Assembly (NCBI GenBank): GCA_934045905.1
Contig: OW203766.1
Span: forward strand, 30,126,309 to 30,190,308
Direction of reading: 5' to 3'
Length of the DNA stretch: 64,000 bases
Source: Leuctra nigra
Taxonomy: Eukaryota > Arthropoda > Insecta > Plecoptera > Leuctridae
This document shows positions 47,383 through 58,705 of this stretch, piece after piece. Every line of letters begins with the position of its first letter. Within the stretch, counting starts at the first letter, position 1. The notes under the pieces were generated by a model. It was not told where the DNA came from and did not search any database. It worked only from the letters and a program-made list of their open reading frames with translations. A program made the translations under genes and the position numbers.

Positions 47383-48000
47383 TGCGAGCGTAGCGAGCGT
47401 CACCACGGTACTCTTATGGCAAGTCTTTCTTTGTGTGCTTTTTTGATGTTTTTTTCCTGCACTGCCCAGGTCAAACCGCACAACCAATCGATCTGAAAAT
47501 TTGCACACATACTATCGTAATCTATGCGGTCTCTCCTGTGATTGGTTAAAATTTAAAAAATATATCTTTCGATTGTTTTGTCCGATCAATTTGAAATTTT
47601 GCTTAGTCATTGCAACCGACATTGTCCCCAATCTAACAAAGTTTCATCCAAATCCTCCCATTGGTTAAGATTTAACACCACATTTCCTGTGATTTTTTGA
47701 AATTTAAACTAGAACCGATTGACCGATCAACTTAAAATTTCGCATGGTCATTGGGACCAACATTTTAGGTATTTTTTCCCAATTTGAAGACTAATCTGTC
47801 GTTATTTTCAAAAGTTATTGTAATTTTATTCTATAATCTTCAAATATTTGAAAAATGTATACTAAATTTTCATCCCTGCCTTTTTGATGCTTCAGTTCCA
47901 AGTCATGTAGAGCAGCTGATACTTGCAAACGCATATCAAATCGGATGCAGTATACGAAGACTCGCTCATCAACGCGTTACACTGAGCGTTTTCTTATAAG
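47383..48000 (-). mobile_element. Dispersed repeat family, copy B (inverted)
   Basis: Reverse-complement match of copy A (7478-8619). It starts at GCGAGCGTAGCGAGCG near 47383 and passes through CCTGCACTGCCCAGGTCAAA, CCGCACAACCAATCGATC, CATTGCAACCGAC and CTAATCTGTCGTTATTTT. It ends at CATCAACGCGTTACACTGAG near 47985. It lacks about 500 internal bases present in copy A. Near its right end it aligns better with copy C (11408). No coding. Confidence 0.75.
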
Positions 48001-49290
48001 GCTATAAAGATTTTTCCTACGAAGTAGTACTATTAATGCTGGAAATGCGATCACGCTACCAGGTCATGAAGTGAAAACTACACCAAGATTTGCATCAATC
48101 CACTGGCATTTTATATTCATGTCTGCTTTTATAATCTTTGTTTCAACCAATAAAGTTAAAAAAATATATTAATGCTACTATTTTTCTATTTACAAACTGA
48201 CTGAATAAATTTTATAAAACTTCCCCGTAGTATAAAAATCGTGTTTGTAGTAAAACTATAAATAAGTGCTGATTTCTTGCAGTCAAATGTTTTGTCACAT
48301 TGTATCGCGTGGATGACTTCTGTCGGAGTTACGTAAATCTTTCTGTTTTTCATGAAGTACGTGTGACATTGTCTTGTTCGAACTATTGTTGCAAGCTGAC
48401 ACCTAATTCATGGGCGTGAAGCGGCGCAATGCATTGCTTGGGTTGCACTGCGAGAGAAGGGGAACAGCATCTACATAATAGGCTCCATTGCTTGGGTATA
48501 GATTCGTGTTTACAACACTTAATGACGTCCACTTTCAAGTCCAGCAAGCCTGAAAATTGTGTGAGATTTTTTTGGCTCAAAGTGAACTATGAATGGAACA
48601 TTTTTTTGTAGATTCTATTATTCTCATCTCGTGGCAAGTATAATTCGATACGATGAAGATGCCAGAAGAAATTACAAAACTAACCATAACCTTACTTCAG
48701 GAAGTCCTGGCCAGCAAGTTGCCACTTAAAAAAGTTGAAAAAATATAATCTATCTGTTCTTATGAAGAATTAGAATGAAAATAAGTGAAATGTTGTTGAC
48801 ACCAAAACCCACGCATACGATTAAAATAAAAACTTGACATTATAATTTGTCCTTTTATGAAAGTGAAACGAAATGTTCAATGTAATCCATTTCTTTTTTA
48901 TTTACGGTATTATTATCACACGATAATGAAAGTAAAATTACGCAGTGGATTGAGACACGTTGGAATTGATATCGCAGAGTTTCTGGAAGAACTGATTTTA
49001 AAATTTGAAAGTGAATAAATCTGATGTCACGTAGAGAAATGTGACTGAACATTAGAATGTAAAAATGCCAAATTATTCAGGTAAACATTTCACTAAATTT
49101 GTGAAAACAGAATTATGTTTTATAAATAAGAATTTTAATTTTGTGTGAGAGAAAACAATAAGGAAGTCTCTTGATTTTTTGTGTGTTAATTTGTAAATAT
49201 CAACACAAATAATAATGCCAAACACAAGTCTTATCACCAACAAAATTTAAAATTTTCATTCATAAAAATCAAATTCAAATATAATGGATA
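48001..49290. other. Non-coding, no supported feature
   Basis: AT-rich. 48410-48580 is slightly GC-richer. Nothing recognised. Confidence 0.5.
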
Positions 49291-49414
49291 TTTTGGCGGG
49301 AAAAACAGCAGGAACGAGAATCAGGATTGTGATGTCATTTCCAAGTCTCCAACAATGTGTTACCATGGTGATTACTTTGTTGCCATGGCAATATAGCAGA
49401 TTGTGATGTCATTG
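49291..49414. promoter_or_regulatory. Candidate regulatory element: E2F site plus two RFX X-boxes
   Basis: TTTGGCGGGAAA at 49292-49303 is a consensus E2F site. GTTACCATGGTGATTAC at 49359-49375 and the near-perfect palindrome GTTGCCATGGCAAT at 49379-49392 fit the RFX X-box (two inverted half-sites). A 15-base direct repeat, GATTGTGATGTCATT, with a CRE-like core, brackets the X-boxes at 49325-49339 and 49399-49413. The combination within about 120 bases is unlikely by chance in AT-rich DNA. RFX sites are typical of cilium genes in animals. The target gene is not visible. Confidence 0.45.
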
Positions 49415-51829
49415 TCAATTTTCATGTATTAAAATTTCAAGAAATATATCAATCTTTGTAAATTAATTCCTTGAAAACTATTCATCTCACAACAAAAATA
49501 ATATCATATTATATGTGTTCAGCAATATCTCAAGTTTCACAAAACAAATATTATTTTGAAATCTAATTTTAAGGAGTCTTACTCCAATTTGGGACGAATC
49601 ATTTTAGAATTTATCAGAATTAGCATTGAATAAACATGTGTAGCGTGAAATACCAATAATATCTTATTTGCATGGTATTTCTCTTACTCTATCTAACCTC
49701 AACTATTATGTCATGCTTTCGACGGCGAGGTCAACTTTACACTTTTTAATCTCTACTACATATAATCTGATTTTTCCTGCCCTCGCAACTACGTATACGT
49801 TCTCGATGCAGTTATCTCTACAGAGTTTTCAACTCTATATTTATAAGCCACTCAAGGTCTTGGAAGACACTCGAATGAAAACTGCACTGCACCGACTTCA
49901 CAACTTGAATGTTAAGAATGGCGGCCATTATTGGAACGAAGGGTTGAAACTATCACAAGTATCACAATGTTGATCGTTCCTGTTTTGTGACCAATTTATA
50001 ATACCAAATCGTATCATAGAACGTTAAAAGCAAACAAACTGGAAATACTCCAAGCCATCAAGTGGGGTTAGAATTCCCATGTTAAAAATCATAAAGACTG
50101 ATTTTTTAAACATATTATAAACGTTCCAAAATTGACTCGCTGTATGTATTATACTAAAGAAGGCAGTGATTTCCACAAGAACGTTCCAAGATTTAAAATA
50201 AAAACATTTAAATTGACGCTCACTTCAACACGACTATCAAAACGTACTAAATTTTGAGCACTTTTGAAATAAGACAATCAAGATTCGAATGTTCTTTTGT
50301 TGACACCTTCGAGCATATATACTATTAATACTCGAAGGTTGACACAGATATCTATTCAGTGAATAATAGCTAAAGCAACAAAACAAAATGTTATCCTCAA
50401 TTTCGACTCTCTTCATTGTGTAATATTCTAATGGCCACCTTCCTATGCACTTTGTCACAGCTGTATGTGCAATGCAGAACGCATCAGCCTTGAGCATGGA
50501 ATTAGATTTCATGGTTTAAAGTGCAACAGTGTTGCGACTTCACTCCGTGGCATTGATAGTTGGAACGTCATAAATAGAGCCACATGCAGTTTACTTCCTG
50601 AGTTGGCGATATGGCAACGTTGGAGTGCATCGTGTATATTGGATGCAGGCAGTGAAGTAAATGACGCCTACGTAATCGTGGTTTTGAGCACTGGCGATCA
50701 TATTTCTGATAGGATAGTACGCTACTTGCGGTAGTTTTATGTCTTGCATTTTATTTTATTATTTGTTAAGTGAACGAACGAGTTTTATTTTATCGCTACT
50801 TTATTGCAAGATATTGCAATTATCTACAAAAATGAAAAAAAATATTATGCAGCATTGGGGATCGAGCCAAATTAATTTAATTTTAAATGTATATTTTATC
50901 GGTCGGATTGTGTTATTTTTATTTTTATTAAAGATCAATATTTCGAATATTACAAAAATGAACAAAAAACAATTTGAAAGTTATGCATAGAATAAAGAAT
51001 CTATTCTTTATTTTATGGTTTTAGGCTCGTCAGTCGTCACAAACATAAAAATGCGTAAAAAGTAAACATACAAGTGCAAATAACATAAATTGCGTGGAAA
51101 AGTCATGAATGTATCACCAACTCCTCCAGTCTCCCATAAACATGAACAAAGAAGTCCCGACCGACTCACCTCATTTCAGATGCATCATTGTCCTTGAGGA
51201 CATGATACTTGGTACTTTGAGCCTCTGTAACTACACATCGCTTTGTTTACTCGGTGCATCTGCCTGCACTGCAGTGCATGCTGCAAGATGTGGATGTTTA
51301 CTTGCAATGCATTTCTATGAGTGAAATAAGATTTCAGATATGTCAGCTTTTTTATGTTTCATTCAAGAATAGCGAATTGCTGTGGTGTATAAATTTAATT
51401 GGCACGCAAAGTTGATTCATGGATTTGAATTCGTGCAATTGAACTTTGAGTTCCAATTGATTGCACCGCAGTTTGGAGTTTGCGTCATGAATTCTGTTTG
51501 ATGCAGTACCTATGTCAAATGTTTCATTTGTGTATGAAGCGGTATTTCACTGGGATGGGAGTTTATACCAAAGACGAATGATGTTGAAATGTATTTTCAT
51601 TCCATGTCCATGAAACGAATTTGAAACCAACCTCATCGAAGGCCTTGCTGATTTACATATTGCTTTTCGCAATGTTTTAAATTCTTCGAGATTCAGATAA
51701 CCCACCCACGAGAGAAGGGAAATTGAATATACATAAAAGGCTCCACTTATTGTGGAAAAAGTAAAAAAGAAATGCTCCTTTTTCAAAATAAAATGTAAAA
51801 GGCTCCATTTGATTGATTTAGACATTTAA
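49415..51829. other. Non-coding, no supported gene
   Basis: AT-rich with scattered GC-richer patches (50440-50730). Short open frames at 49668-49973 and 50465-50734 have no recognisable content. Confidence 0.45.
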
Positions 51830-52023
51830 AGTACACTCGACAAATCATAAAACGGTATGAAAGAAATGGATTGTATAAAAAAAATGTGATGGCATCATCC
51901 GATGAACCTCTAGTAGGATGAGCTCTGATTTCATTGATAATAACAAGGACTGATTGTCAAGGAACCTGACCAGCAGCCAATCTGTTTCGTTCAAATACCG
52001 TTTTATGATCTGTTGGGTGTACG
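51830..52023 (-). mobile_element. MITE, copy 2, flanked by TTAA
   Basis: Inverted copy of the element at 17736-17956. Its termini are AGTACACTCGACAAATCATA and its mirror ending TGGGTGTACG. TTAA lies on both sides (51826-51829 and 52024-52027), as expected of a TTAA-targeting (piggyBac-type) insertion. The interior shares AATGTGATGGCATCAT and CCTCTAGTAGGATGAGC with copy 1. No coding. Confidence 0.8.
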
Positions 52024-55000
52024 TTAAAATAGTCTCTTACTTTTCCAAAAGTCCACTGTGAAGCAAAAAGTTCAACCACAGGTTTACCGGACTTCAAACC
52101 AGACGAGACGTAAGATTGTTTATATAGATTTTGTCCCCTTTTACCTCATAATAAAATAAAGATGTATGGTAAAAGGCTAGTTAGTATTAATTGTCATGTA
52201 TTACCAGCGATAACATAAACCGTGCCGTACGTGAAAGGTGTGAAGATATAGCCACTGAGATTATTGTACCTTGCTCTACCTCTGTTTTACTTTTACATTT
52301 TATTGGTTATCATATTGGAACATGAGAATAGAAATCGATTTTGTATCATTCTGTGCCTCTTTCCATCAACGTATATTTGTTATGTTTTCTAAAATTTCAA
52401 ATTACAATATTTTAATTTTTGTTTGATTTCTAATAGACATTTGAAAAATTTTATACGGAGAACACGATGTCTAATAATAATTTAATTTTTAATAATATTG
52501 TGTTAAATTGAATTATTGTAAAATTGGAAATTATAAAATTGGAAAACGTGTCTAGTTGTAAAATTGTATTTGTAGTATTTGTATATTACGGAAATATTTA
52601 AATTTGTAACATTATAAAAATTATAAAGTTGTAAATAATGTTTCTGAGTATAAAAATACATGCAGCATCCCACCATCTTGACTGATAGAAAATGTAAACA
52701 CAGTAATTCTAGATTCCGTTCACGGACAAGCGTGTTGTCTTCGGAAGCGATTATCTCTTGTGATAGTCTTAGAGATGTCATACCGTTCCTATATGTGTTT
52801 ATCTTATCAATTACCGGTGCAATTACCATCTAATTAACCTATTGTCCAAATCTATTGACCAACATTCTCAAACTAATTGTCGGAAAAAGGAATAAATCCG
52901 TTTCATTCGAAATGCCACCTTGAACTCTTGCGAATGTTTACAAAGATCTACGTCGGTGTTACAAATGATGAACAGGGACTTTGTATCATTATCATTAAGT
53001 TATTGTAATTAATACACATCTAATTCCCCCCACTCGTCAGATCTCTTGGCATTTAAAGGACTTTGGCCCACTTGTTGAGATCTGGCTAGTTGGAAAACTC
53101 CGGCAGGTGAATCACTCAAGGTGTGATTGTAAGAAATTTAAAACTTCTGAATCATATTTGATTGTTATTTTGTTCTTTGCTTGACTGAATGCTTGGAACT
53201 GTACTTTGTGGGTGTGAGTGTGTGTGCACTGGCCACACTATAGATATCATTAAACTAATTCACACTAAGATATATTACGGATGAGGGTGATTTTCTTGTA
53301 GTATTGGAACTTCGCCTCTAAAATTAAAATAATTAAATTTAAGGGTACATTTATCAAAACATGCTGTAAATTGAAGGACGGATGGCTCTTCTCCTGAAAT
53401 CAAAATATTCATTTTTTAATAGACGTTTTAAGAAAATTACTTTTCCAGCTGATTATGCTATAGAGTTTAAATTTGTTATTAAATGAATATCTAATTTTTA
53501 AAAGCGAGGGCAGCCAATGCCTACTCTTCCACTTTTCCTCTTTTCCAGAGATCCCAAGAATGTATATCTTACTTTTTAGCGATACACCTATTCGTTATAC
53601 AGTTTTTTATATTCCCATTTAATTAGGTACAGTGCCTTTTTAGAGCCCCCCATATTTGATTTTAAGTGTTCAAAATCCAAAAATGTCCTGCGTGATTTCT
53701 GGGTCACCATTCCCTTACTCAATCTCATATTTAAAAAAAATCTTGGGTGCTCCCTTCTACAAATATCCTTATTGGACCAATAAATAGTCAATTATATTTC
53801 GTCATGGGTTTCTCAAAATCTAAACATGGACTTGAGTCATCATCGCGGAAAAGTGTCCTACAAGAGGTGATCTTGAACCGAGTTTGAGGAGGGAAACATG
53901 TGTATAAAAGATGACCTTTACGGTGGTACTTGACAAGAGGCAGTCGGTAATGAATGCTAGTTACATGATATTTCATGGAGTCTGGCGAGACCAGCCGACA
54001 ATGACCTGGTTTAGGAGATACACTTCCTTCTTGCCCTTGACTGCTCTTGTATTTCGCGGCAGAAGAGCGTCATCGCACACTCATAGACGTGTACACCCGG
54101 AGACACAACATTTTAGAAGAAGAATTAAATAGAATTAGTAATTATTCATTTTTATATTGAGAAAATATTTTTATAAATCGTTTTTGATCAATTATGGATT
54201 AATGTATACATTATTTGCTGACTATAATTCTATAATATAAATAAAAATAATTTTTTATTAAATATTTTTACAAAATAACTATATATTCCAACATTTAGTT
54301 TTATCTTTTAAAATATTTTATGGGGTAATCCGGATAACGGTGTATAGGCAATTTACCTAAATTATATTTTGTGTGTACTGAAATTGATATAAATTTCAAA
54401 TAAATTAAACTATAACCTATTAAAATAAATTTTGAATTCATATTTATTTAAGTTGACTCAGTCTCGTACCAAAACGTGAAGATACTGCGCATAAGCATTC
54501 ATTAAAAAATAAATGTTTTGGAAAACGGAAGAATATTTTTTTCTCTGTGGATGTATGACTTTCAGTTTATTGAAACAGTTACATTAAATTCGTCTAAGTG
54601 GTTATTTAATATCTTCGAGACATTAAATATCAGATATTAAACGAAAAAGGAACGAAAGAAACTGACGACTTTCAATTTCAAGTCCAACTTTCGAATGTTG
54701 TCAAATTTCTGCTAAGTCTCGCTTGAGGCGCCTCTCTCTTGCCTGACGGTCATTTATTACGATGTTACGAATACAGTTTTTCTGCCTTGCTCTTGCTTTC
54801 CATGTAATAGTCTAGCAGAAAATTACGTATAATAATTATTTAATTCACGTTAAAAAAATACTCTTCAAAAATTTCTTTTAATTGAACGCATTTAAAATAA
54901 CATTACTGAAAATTAGTAATTTTCTTGTAAAACACTGCAAACATTTTTTAAAAAGAAGTAATGCTTTCAACGCCTTTCTCCCCATTTTCGTGTCAAAATA

Positions 55001-55398
55001 ACGGAAAAACTGTAAACTAAATTTTGTTCATATTTTGAACTTGTTAAAAAAAATGAAAGATTCCATCAAGTATCTGAGAGGCTCTGGTATCTAAGAAAAT
55101 TCACTTGCTCTTTGATTTCCACGTACCTATTGACGTGTGTCAACAATGGGTTACAAAATCAAACTGCATATGAATTATTTCAGAAACCAGAGCCACTCTG
55201 ATACTTTATTTACTGTCAAAATAACGTGTAAAAGTACGCAGTGTTTTGAGTAGATTTCCTCTGCCTGCGCATCCAATGCACGTGGTGTCGACTAGGCAGG
55301 GCAAGATCACATCGGCATGGCGGTGTTTTGGAAGTGTGTCAAGATCCAAGTGGCTTAGGAAGCCCTTGACTAACTGGAAGCATTAGCACGGCATGCAT
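52024..55398. other. Non-coding, no supported feature
   Basis: AT-rich. GC-richer patches at 53800-54110 and 54700-54790 have no recognised content. Confidence 0.5.

Positions 55399-55425
<27 letters not shown>
55399..55425 (+). repeat. (CA)n microsatellite
   Basis: 27 bases of pure CA repeat between GCATG and GTCAC. Confidence 0.95.
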
Positions 55426-55429
<4 letters not shown>

Positions 55430-55525
55430 CTCAAGAGGAAATTGCCGAAACCACACGTAGATCTCTGGCGAATCAGACTACTCGATGAAATTCAAATGCT
55501 TTTTTTGACACATGAGGAAATCTAA

Positions 55526-55662
55526 GGGTCAGTTTTTCAATTCTCTATTAAATTTAAACAGTTGATTGGTACTCGATTGCCATGGTATCAACCAATGACA
55601 GTTCCTTGAATGACCGTTTAAACTTAACTACTGGTTTTAGCGGAGCATTGAAAAACCAGCCC
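55526..55662. mobile_element. MITE, PIF/Harbinger-like, copy 1
   Basis: Termini GGGTCAGTTTTTCAATTCTC and its mirror GCATTGAAAAACCAGCCC. TAA lies immediately on each side (55523-55525 and 55663-55665), fitting a 3-bp target duplication of the TWA type used by PIF/Harbinger elements. At 137 bases it has no coding capacity. The interior CCATGGTATCAACCAATGA is shared with the two copies at 61869 and 62191 in the other orientation. Confidence 0.75.
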
Positions 55663-55769
55663 TAAATGTGTTAGCCAAAAGGTAATTTTAAAATGAATTA
55701 AATTATAGAAAAAAATAATAGTTGATTCTTAATTTTTCTCGTTTAATTTTACATTTTGTGAGGTCCACA

Positions 55770-55786
55770 GGGGGGGGGGGGGGGGG
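55770..55786 (+). repeat. Poly-G tract
   Basis: 17 consecutive G followed by CAAGGGGGC. Confidence 0.95.
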
Positions 55787-56962
55787 CAAGGGGGCACATT
55801 CTCCATGAAATTCTAAAAATACCGAATAAAATACAGAAAAAATAAAATACCTACTAATTTTCAGTTTATTAAGTTTTGTTCGTAAAATGTAATTGCACCA
55901 TTTGCATCCACTTTATAGTTTTCATTAAATTGTGGTATGCGTATATTATTTCTATTGAATTCCTAAGAATCTGATCCATAAACATAATATATTAAAACAC
56001 ATTACGAATTCGATTACATTTCTCGTTCCACGTTTGCTTCCGACATGAAAGTAACTAAATGTAACATTTTATTGGCCACAGTAAAAGTGAATATGGTCTG
56101 AAACCTGCTGCAGCTGCATTAAACTAACATGCAACTGCAACTGTGACTTCAATGTGTATCGATCTATTGATAGCATCGATAATGTCGGTCATGTCGTCAC
56201 TATTTGTTCGACATCTTGTGTCAGATTTACTTGGCAGATGTGGAGATAAAATTTAGGTAAATTTCACGGCGTTTCGAAATGTTTGAAGATATCTTGCTAA
56301 TCATTGGTTGATATTATTGTCTAGACAAGATCAACCGCCCACATGTTTGAAGTTCATTTTATTGCTACAATCACACAGTCTTTTACATTGTGAACACACA
56401 CGACGAACATCTATATATTTTTATTTTTATTTGTATGCATATTGTAAGAAATATATTAGTGATGCAATATTATAAATGTTTTAAATTAGATTAAAGGTCG
56501 TCGCAAAAGTCTGTATACTGCACACATAAAATGTAGGTCTAAGGTAATTTTACGTGGTATGTTAAATTGTAAATACCGGTACGGAGTAGATAAGTTAGGA
56601 AAATGATTTTGAGTCGTATGAACTGCTTCTTCGCTCTCGCCGGAAGAAGCTGTGAGTTTGTTTGTGCAGACGATTGCTGTTAATTACTAATGATCACCCC
56701 CCAAACGGAAGCTGAAACCTGAGCTTTATTGCTGAATTAGGCGGCGACATAAATCAGTGGGGTGCGTCGCTGAAAAGGGTGGATACTGTGCCTTGTAACC
56801 GCTTGTCGCAAATAACTCAAAATTATTGAGAGTTTTTTTTAAACTAAAAAGTTTTCTGGTAGGCAAACGGATTTAAATTTTTTATGCTTAGAGCAGTAAT
56901 TCGGTTTCAAAATAATTTAATTGCCGTATTTTACCACAGTTTCTATCGATATTGCCGGCAGC
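55787..56962. other. Non-coding with DRE-like words
   Basis: AT-rich. Two DRE-like words (TATCGAT at 56158-56164 and ATCGATA at 56175-56181) lie 10 bases apart, each one base short of TATCGATA. Nothing else recognised. Confidence 0.45.
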
Positions 56963-56964
56963 GA

Positions 56965-57110
56965 GATTGTAGAGTCAATGTTAGTGCCCTGGGGAGTCAT
57001 TCAACAGAGCGCAGGTTCAACGCCCGTGGTGCGGGTATTCTGATTATGGTTCGCCGTGATTTCCACGAACACTCCCCGGAAACGCAGCGACGGCTCAATA
57101 ATTCCAACTT
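56965..57110 (+). mobile_element. tRNA-derived SINE-like copy
   Basis: The B-box-like GCAGGTTCAACGCCCG near 57010 is followed by GTATTCTGATTATGGTTCGC then CGTGATTTCCACGAACAC. The body matches the copy at 30852-31010. The A-box region (AGTCAATGTTAGTGCCCTG) is degraded. Confidence 0.6.
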
Positions 57111-58040
57111 TTCCTACCCTTGCGTCATCATTATCAGGGCTGCAGGAGTGTGCGACGTTAAACGGCGTGTCGATCGCGGCATATACCTCGCGAGATCGTT
57201 ATCGATCGAGATAACATCGACCTTGTCGTCCAATAACCCGATCCACAGATCGACACTGCGATTAGGGAATTGCGTTAGTGTGTGATATGTCTCATCGATA
57301 GGAGGGGAAATATTCCGTGATTTCACAATGAGTGGAATTTAATATTAGCTACTTACGCGAGGAAGAAAAGTAGACTATTTTAGTACCATCATTCACATTC
57401 CTTGTGTACAAGTTTTATAATAATAATTGCCTTGGGTTATTTTGCACAATTTTTTCAGGTTGATTTAAATGGCATTATAATGAAATAAATTTTACAAAAT
57501 TATCCCTCGAATTATCCTTATTGATAGTGCATTCTAAAGTAATTGCTAATTACGAATAACACAAATATATCGTAATTGTAGAGATATTCGTGGGCATACA
57601 GCCGTAAAATATAATATTTGTAACAAGGCATTTTTTGTGTTGATATAATGACACTAATTATTTACAAGATCTGCACTTTTTAAATTAAATTTATAGACAT
57701 GAACCAGTTAAACAAGTAAATGTATGTAATCTTAGAAACATTTTTACTCTTGTAAAAGCAACGACTATAGAAACCATCGTACTCATTACAATGTAATATA
57801 ATATAATATTATGAACCCTTATTCAACGTCAAGTAATAACTAGCAATTAAGCAATTATTCCATCTGAAATCACGTCGTTGAGCGTGAAATCGAAATCGAA
57901 AACAAAAACCACCTCCTCTGCAACACTCTCTTCGTAACGAGAGTGAAATGAAAATTGTTATCATTTTGCAAGGAACTAAAGGCAGAAGATGAGGAGAAGT
58001 CAAGTGATTTACACTTGACGGAAATGAGGCCAATCTAGGA
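57111..58040. other. Non-coding, GC-richer at its left end
   Basis: 57130-57310 is CpG-richer with GTTATCGATCGAGATAAC forming a short hairpin and DRE-like ATCGATA near 57294. A + frame of 133 codons (56884-57285) runs from the SINE into it and is not a gene. The rest is AT-rich. Confidence 0.45.
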
Positions 58041-58200
58041 GAAGTGTAATGGCCTTCTTACAATAATCCTCCCGCCATCTCTTGCCCCCCACTACTCGGC
58101 GACGTTTTCCCTCCAATGCTACGCTCCTCGACACTGAACAGTTTGTTCGCTAGCCTTGTGGTATGCTTTACAGTGGTTTGGAAAGTGAAAACACCATTTC
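58041..58200 (+). promoter_or_regulatory. Possible promoter of the 58.2-58.7 kb exon
   Basis: A GC-richer C-rich block (TCCCGCCATC, CCTCCAATGCTACGCTCCTC) gives way to leader-like sequence rich in AGTG. No TATA box or perfect TCAGT initiator is seen, so the start site is open. Confidence 0.25.
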
Positions 58201-58568
58201 ATTTCGGTATAGTCTTTGAACGGCGAACGTGCTAGCAACGTGGTTCCGTGTCGGAAGTTCGACTGACGTTTCGGGACTGTTCCCAGTGACGATATGGGAT
58301 TGAAAGGGATTATAGAACCTGTGACAGTGTGTGAAATCGGATGATTTTGTTTTGGTGATCCACGTTTGTGGATTTTGTGCGTTTAAAAAATAAACTTGTG
58401 AATATTATTGTGCTCTCTCTCGGTGTACGAATTATATATATATTATAATTTTTTATTAATTGGTGTCGGTTTTATACAGTGTTATTATTTTTACTATTAT
58501 TAATTATAACAATAACAATAGTGTTTTTCTCGTGTTTGTAATATTTTTTATTATTATTTCTGTTTTAG
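58150..58568 (+). other. Putative 5' leader, or intron 5' of a 137-bp exon
   Basis: The sequence contains leader-like words (GACAGTGTGTGAAATCGG) and an upstream ORF of 16 codons (ATG at 58294, TGA ending 58344), then AT-rich sequence ending TTATTTCTGTTTTAG. If transcription starts near 58150 this is all 5' UTR. If the TTTTAG at 58563-58568 is used as an acceptor, part of it is intron. Confidence 0.3.
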
Positions 58569-58705
58569 CCCGGCTATTGGGCAAGTGTTTATAAAGTGTT
58601 TAAAAAGTGTTGTGTTTTGGATACTTGTCCAGCATCTACATTGGATTATTTACCCCCGCATTTGGATTATTTTCGTTGCCAAGGATTTATGAATACTCTC
58701 AATAG
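58569..58705 (+). CDS. Putative exon with 45-codon open frame ending at a GTAAGA donor
   Basis: Bounded by a good acceptor (TTTCTGTTTTAG|CCC) and a good donor (AATAG|GTAAGA, GT at 58706). The 137 bases are open in the frame starting CCC: peptide begins PGYWASVYKVFKKCC and ends GFMNTLN, and the final two bases are AG. Alternatively the exon is a 5' leader and translation starts at the ATG at 58689 in weak context, giving only MNTLN plus a split codon. The product is not recognised. Both models predict a + strand gene continuing beyond the window. Confidence 0.35.

Noticed and set aside
56884..57285. 133-codon + strand frame
   Set aside because: It runs through a SINE-like copy into flanking DNA, with no recognised protein.
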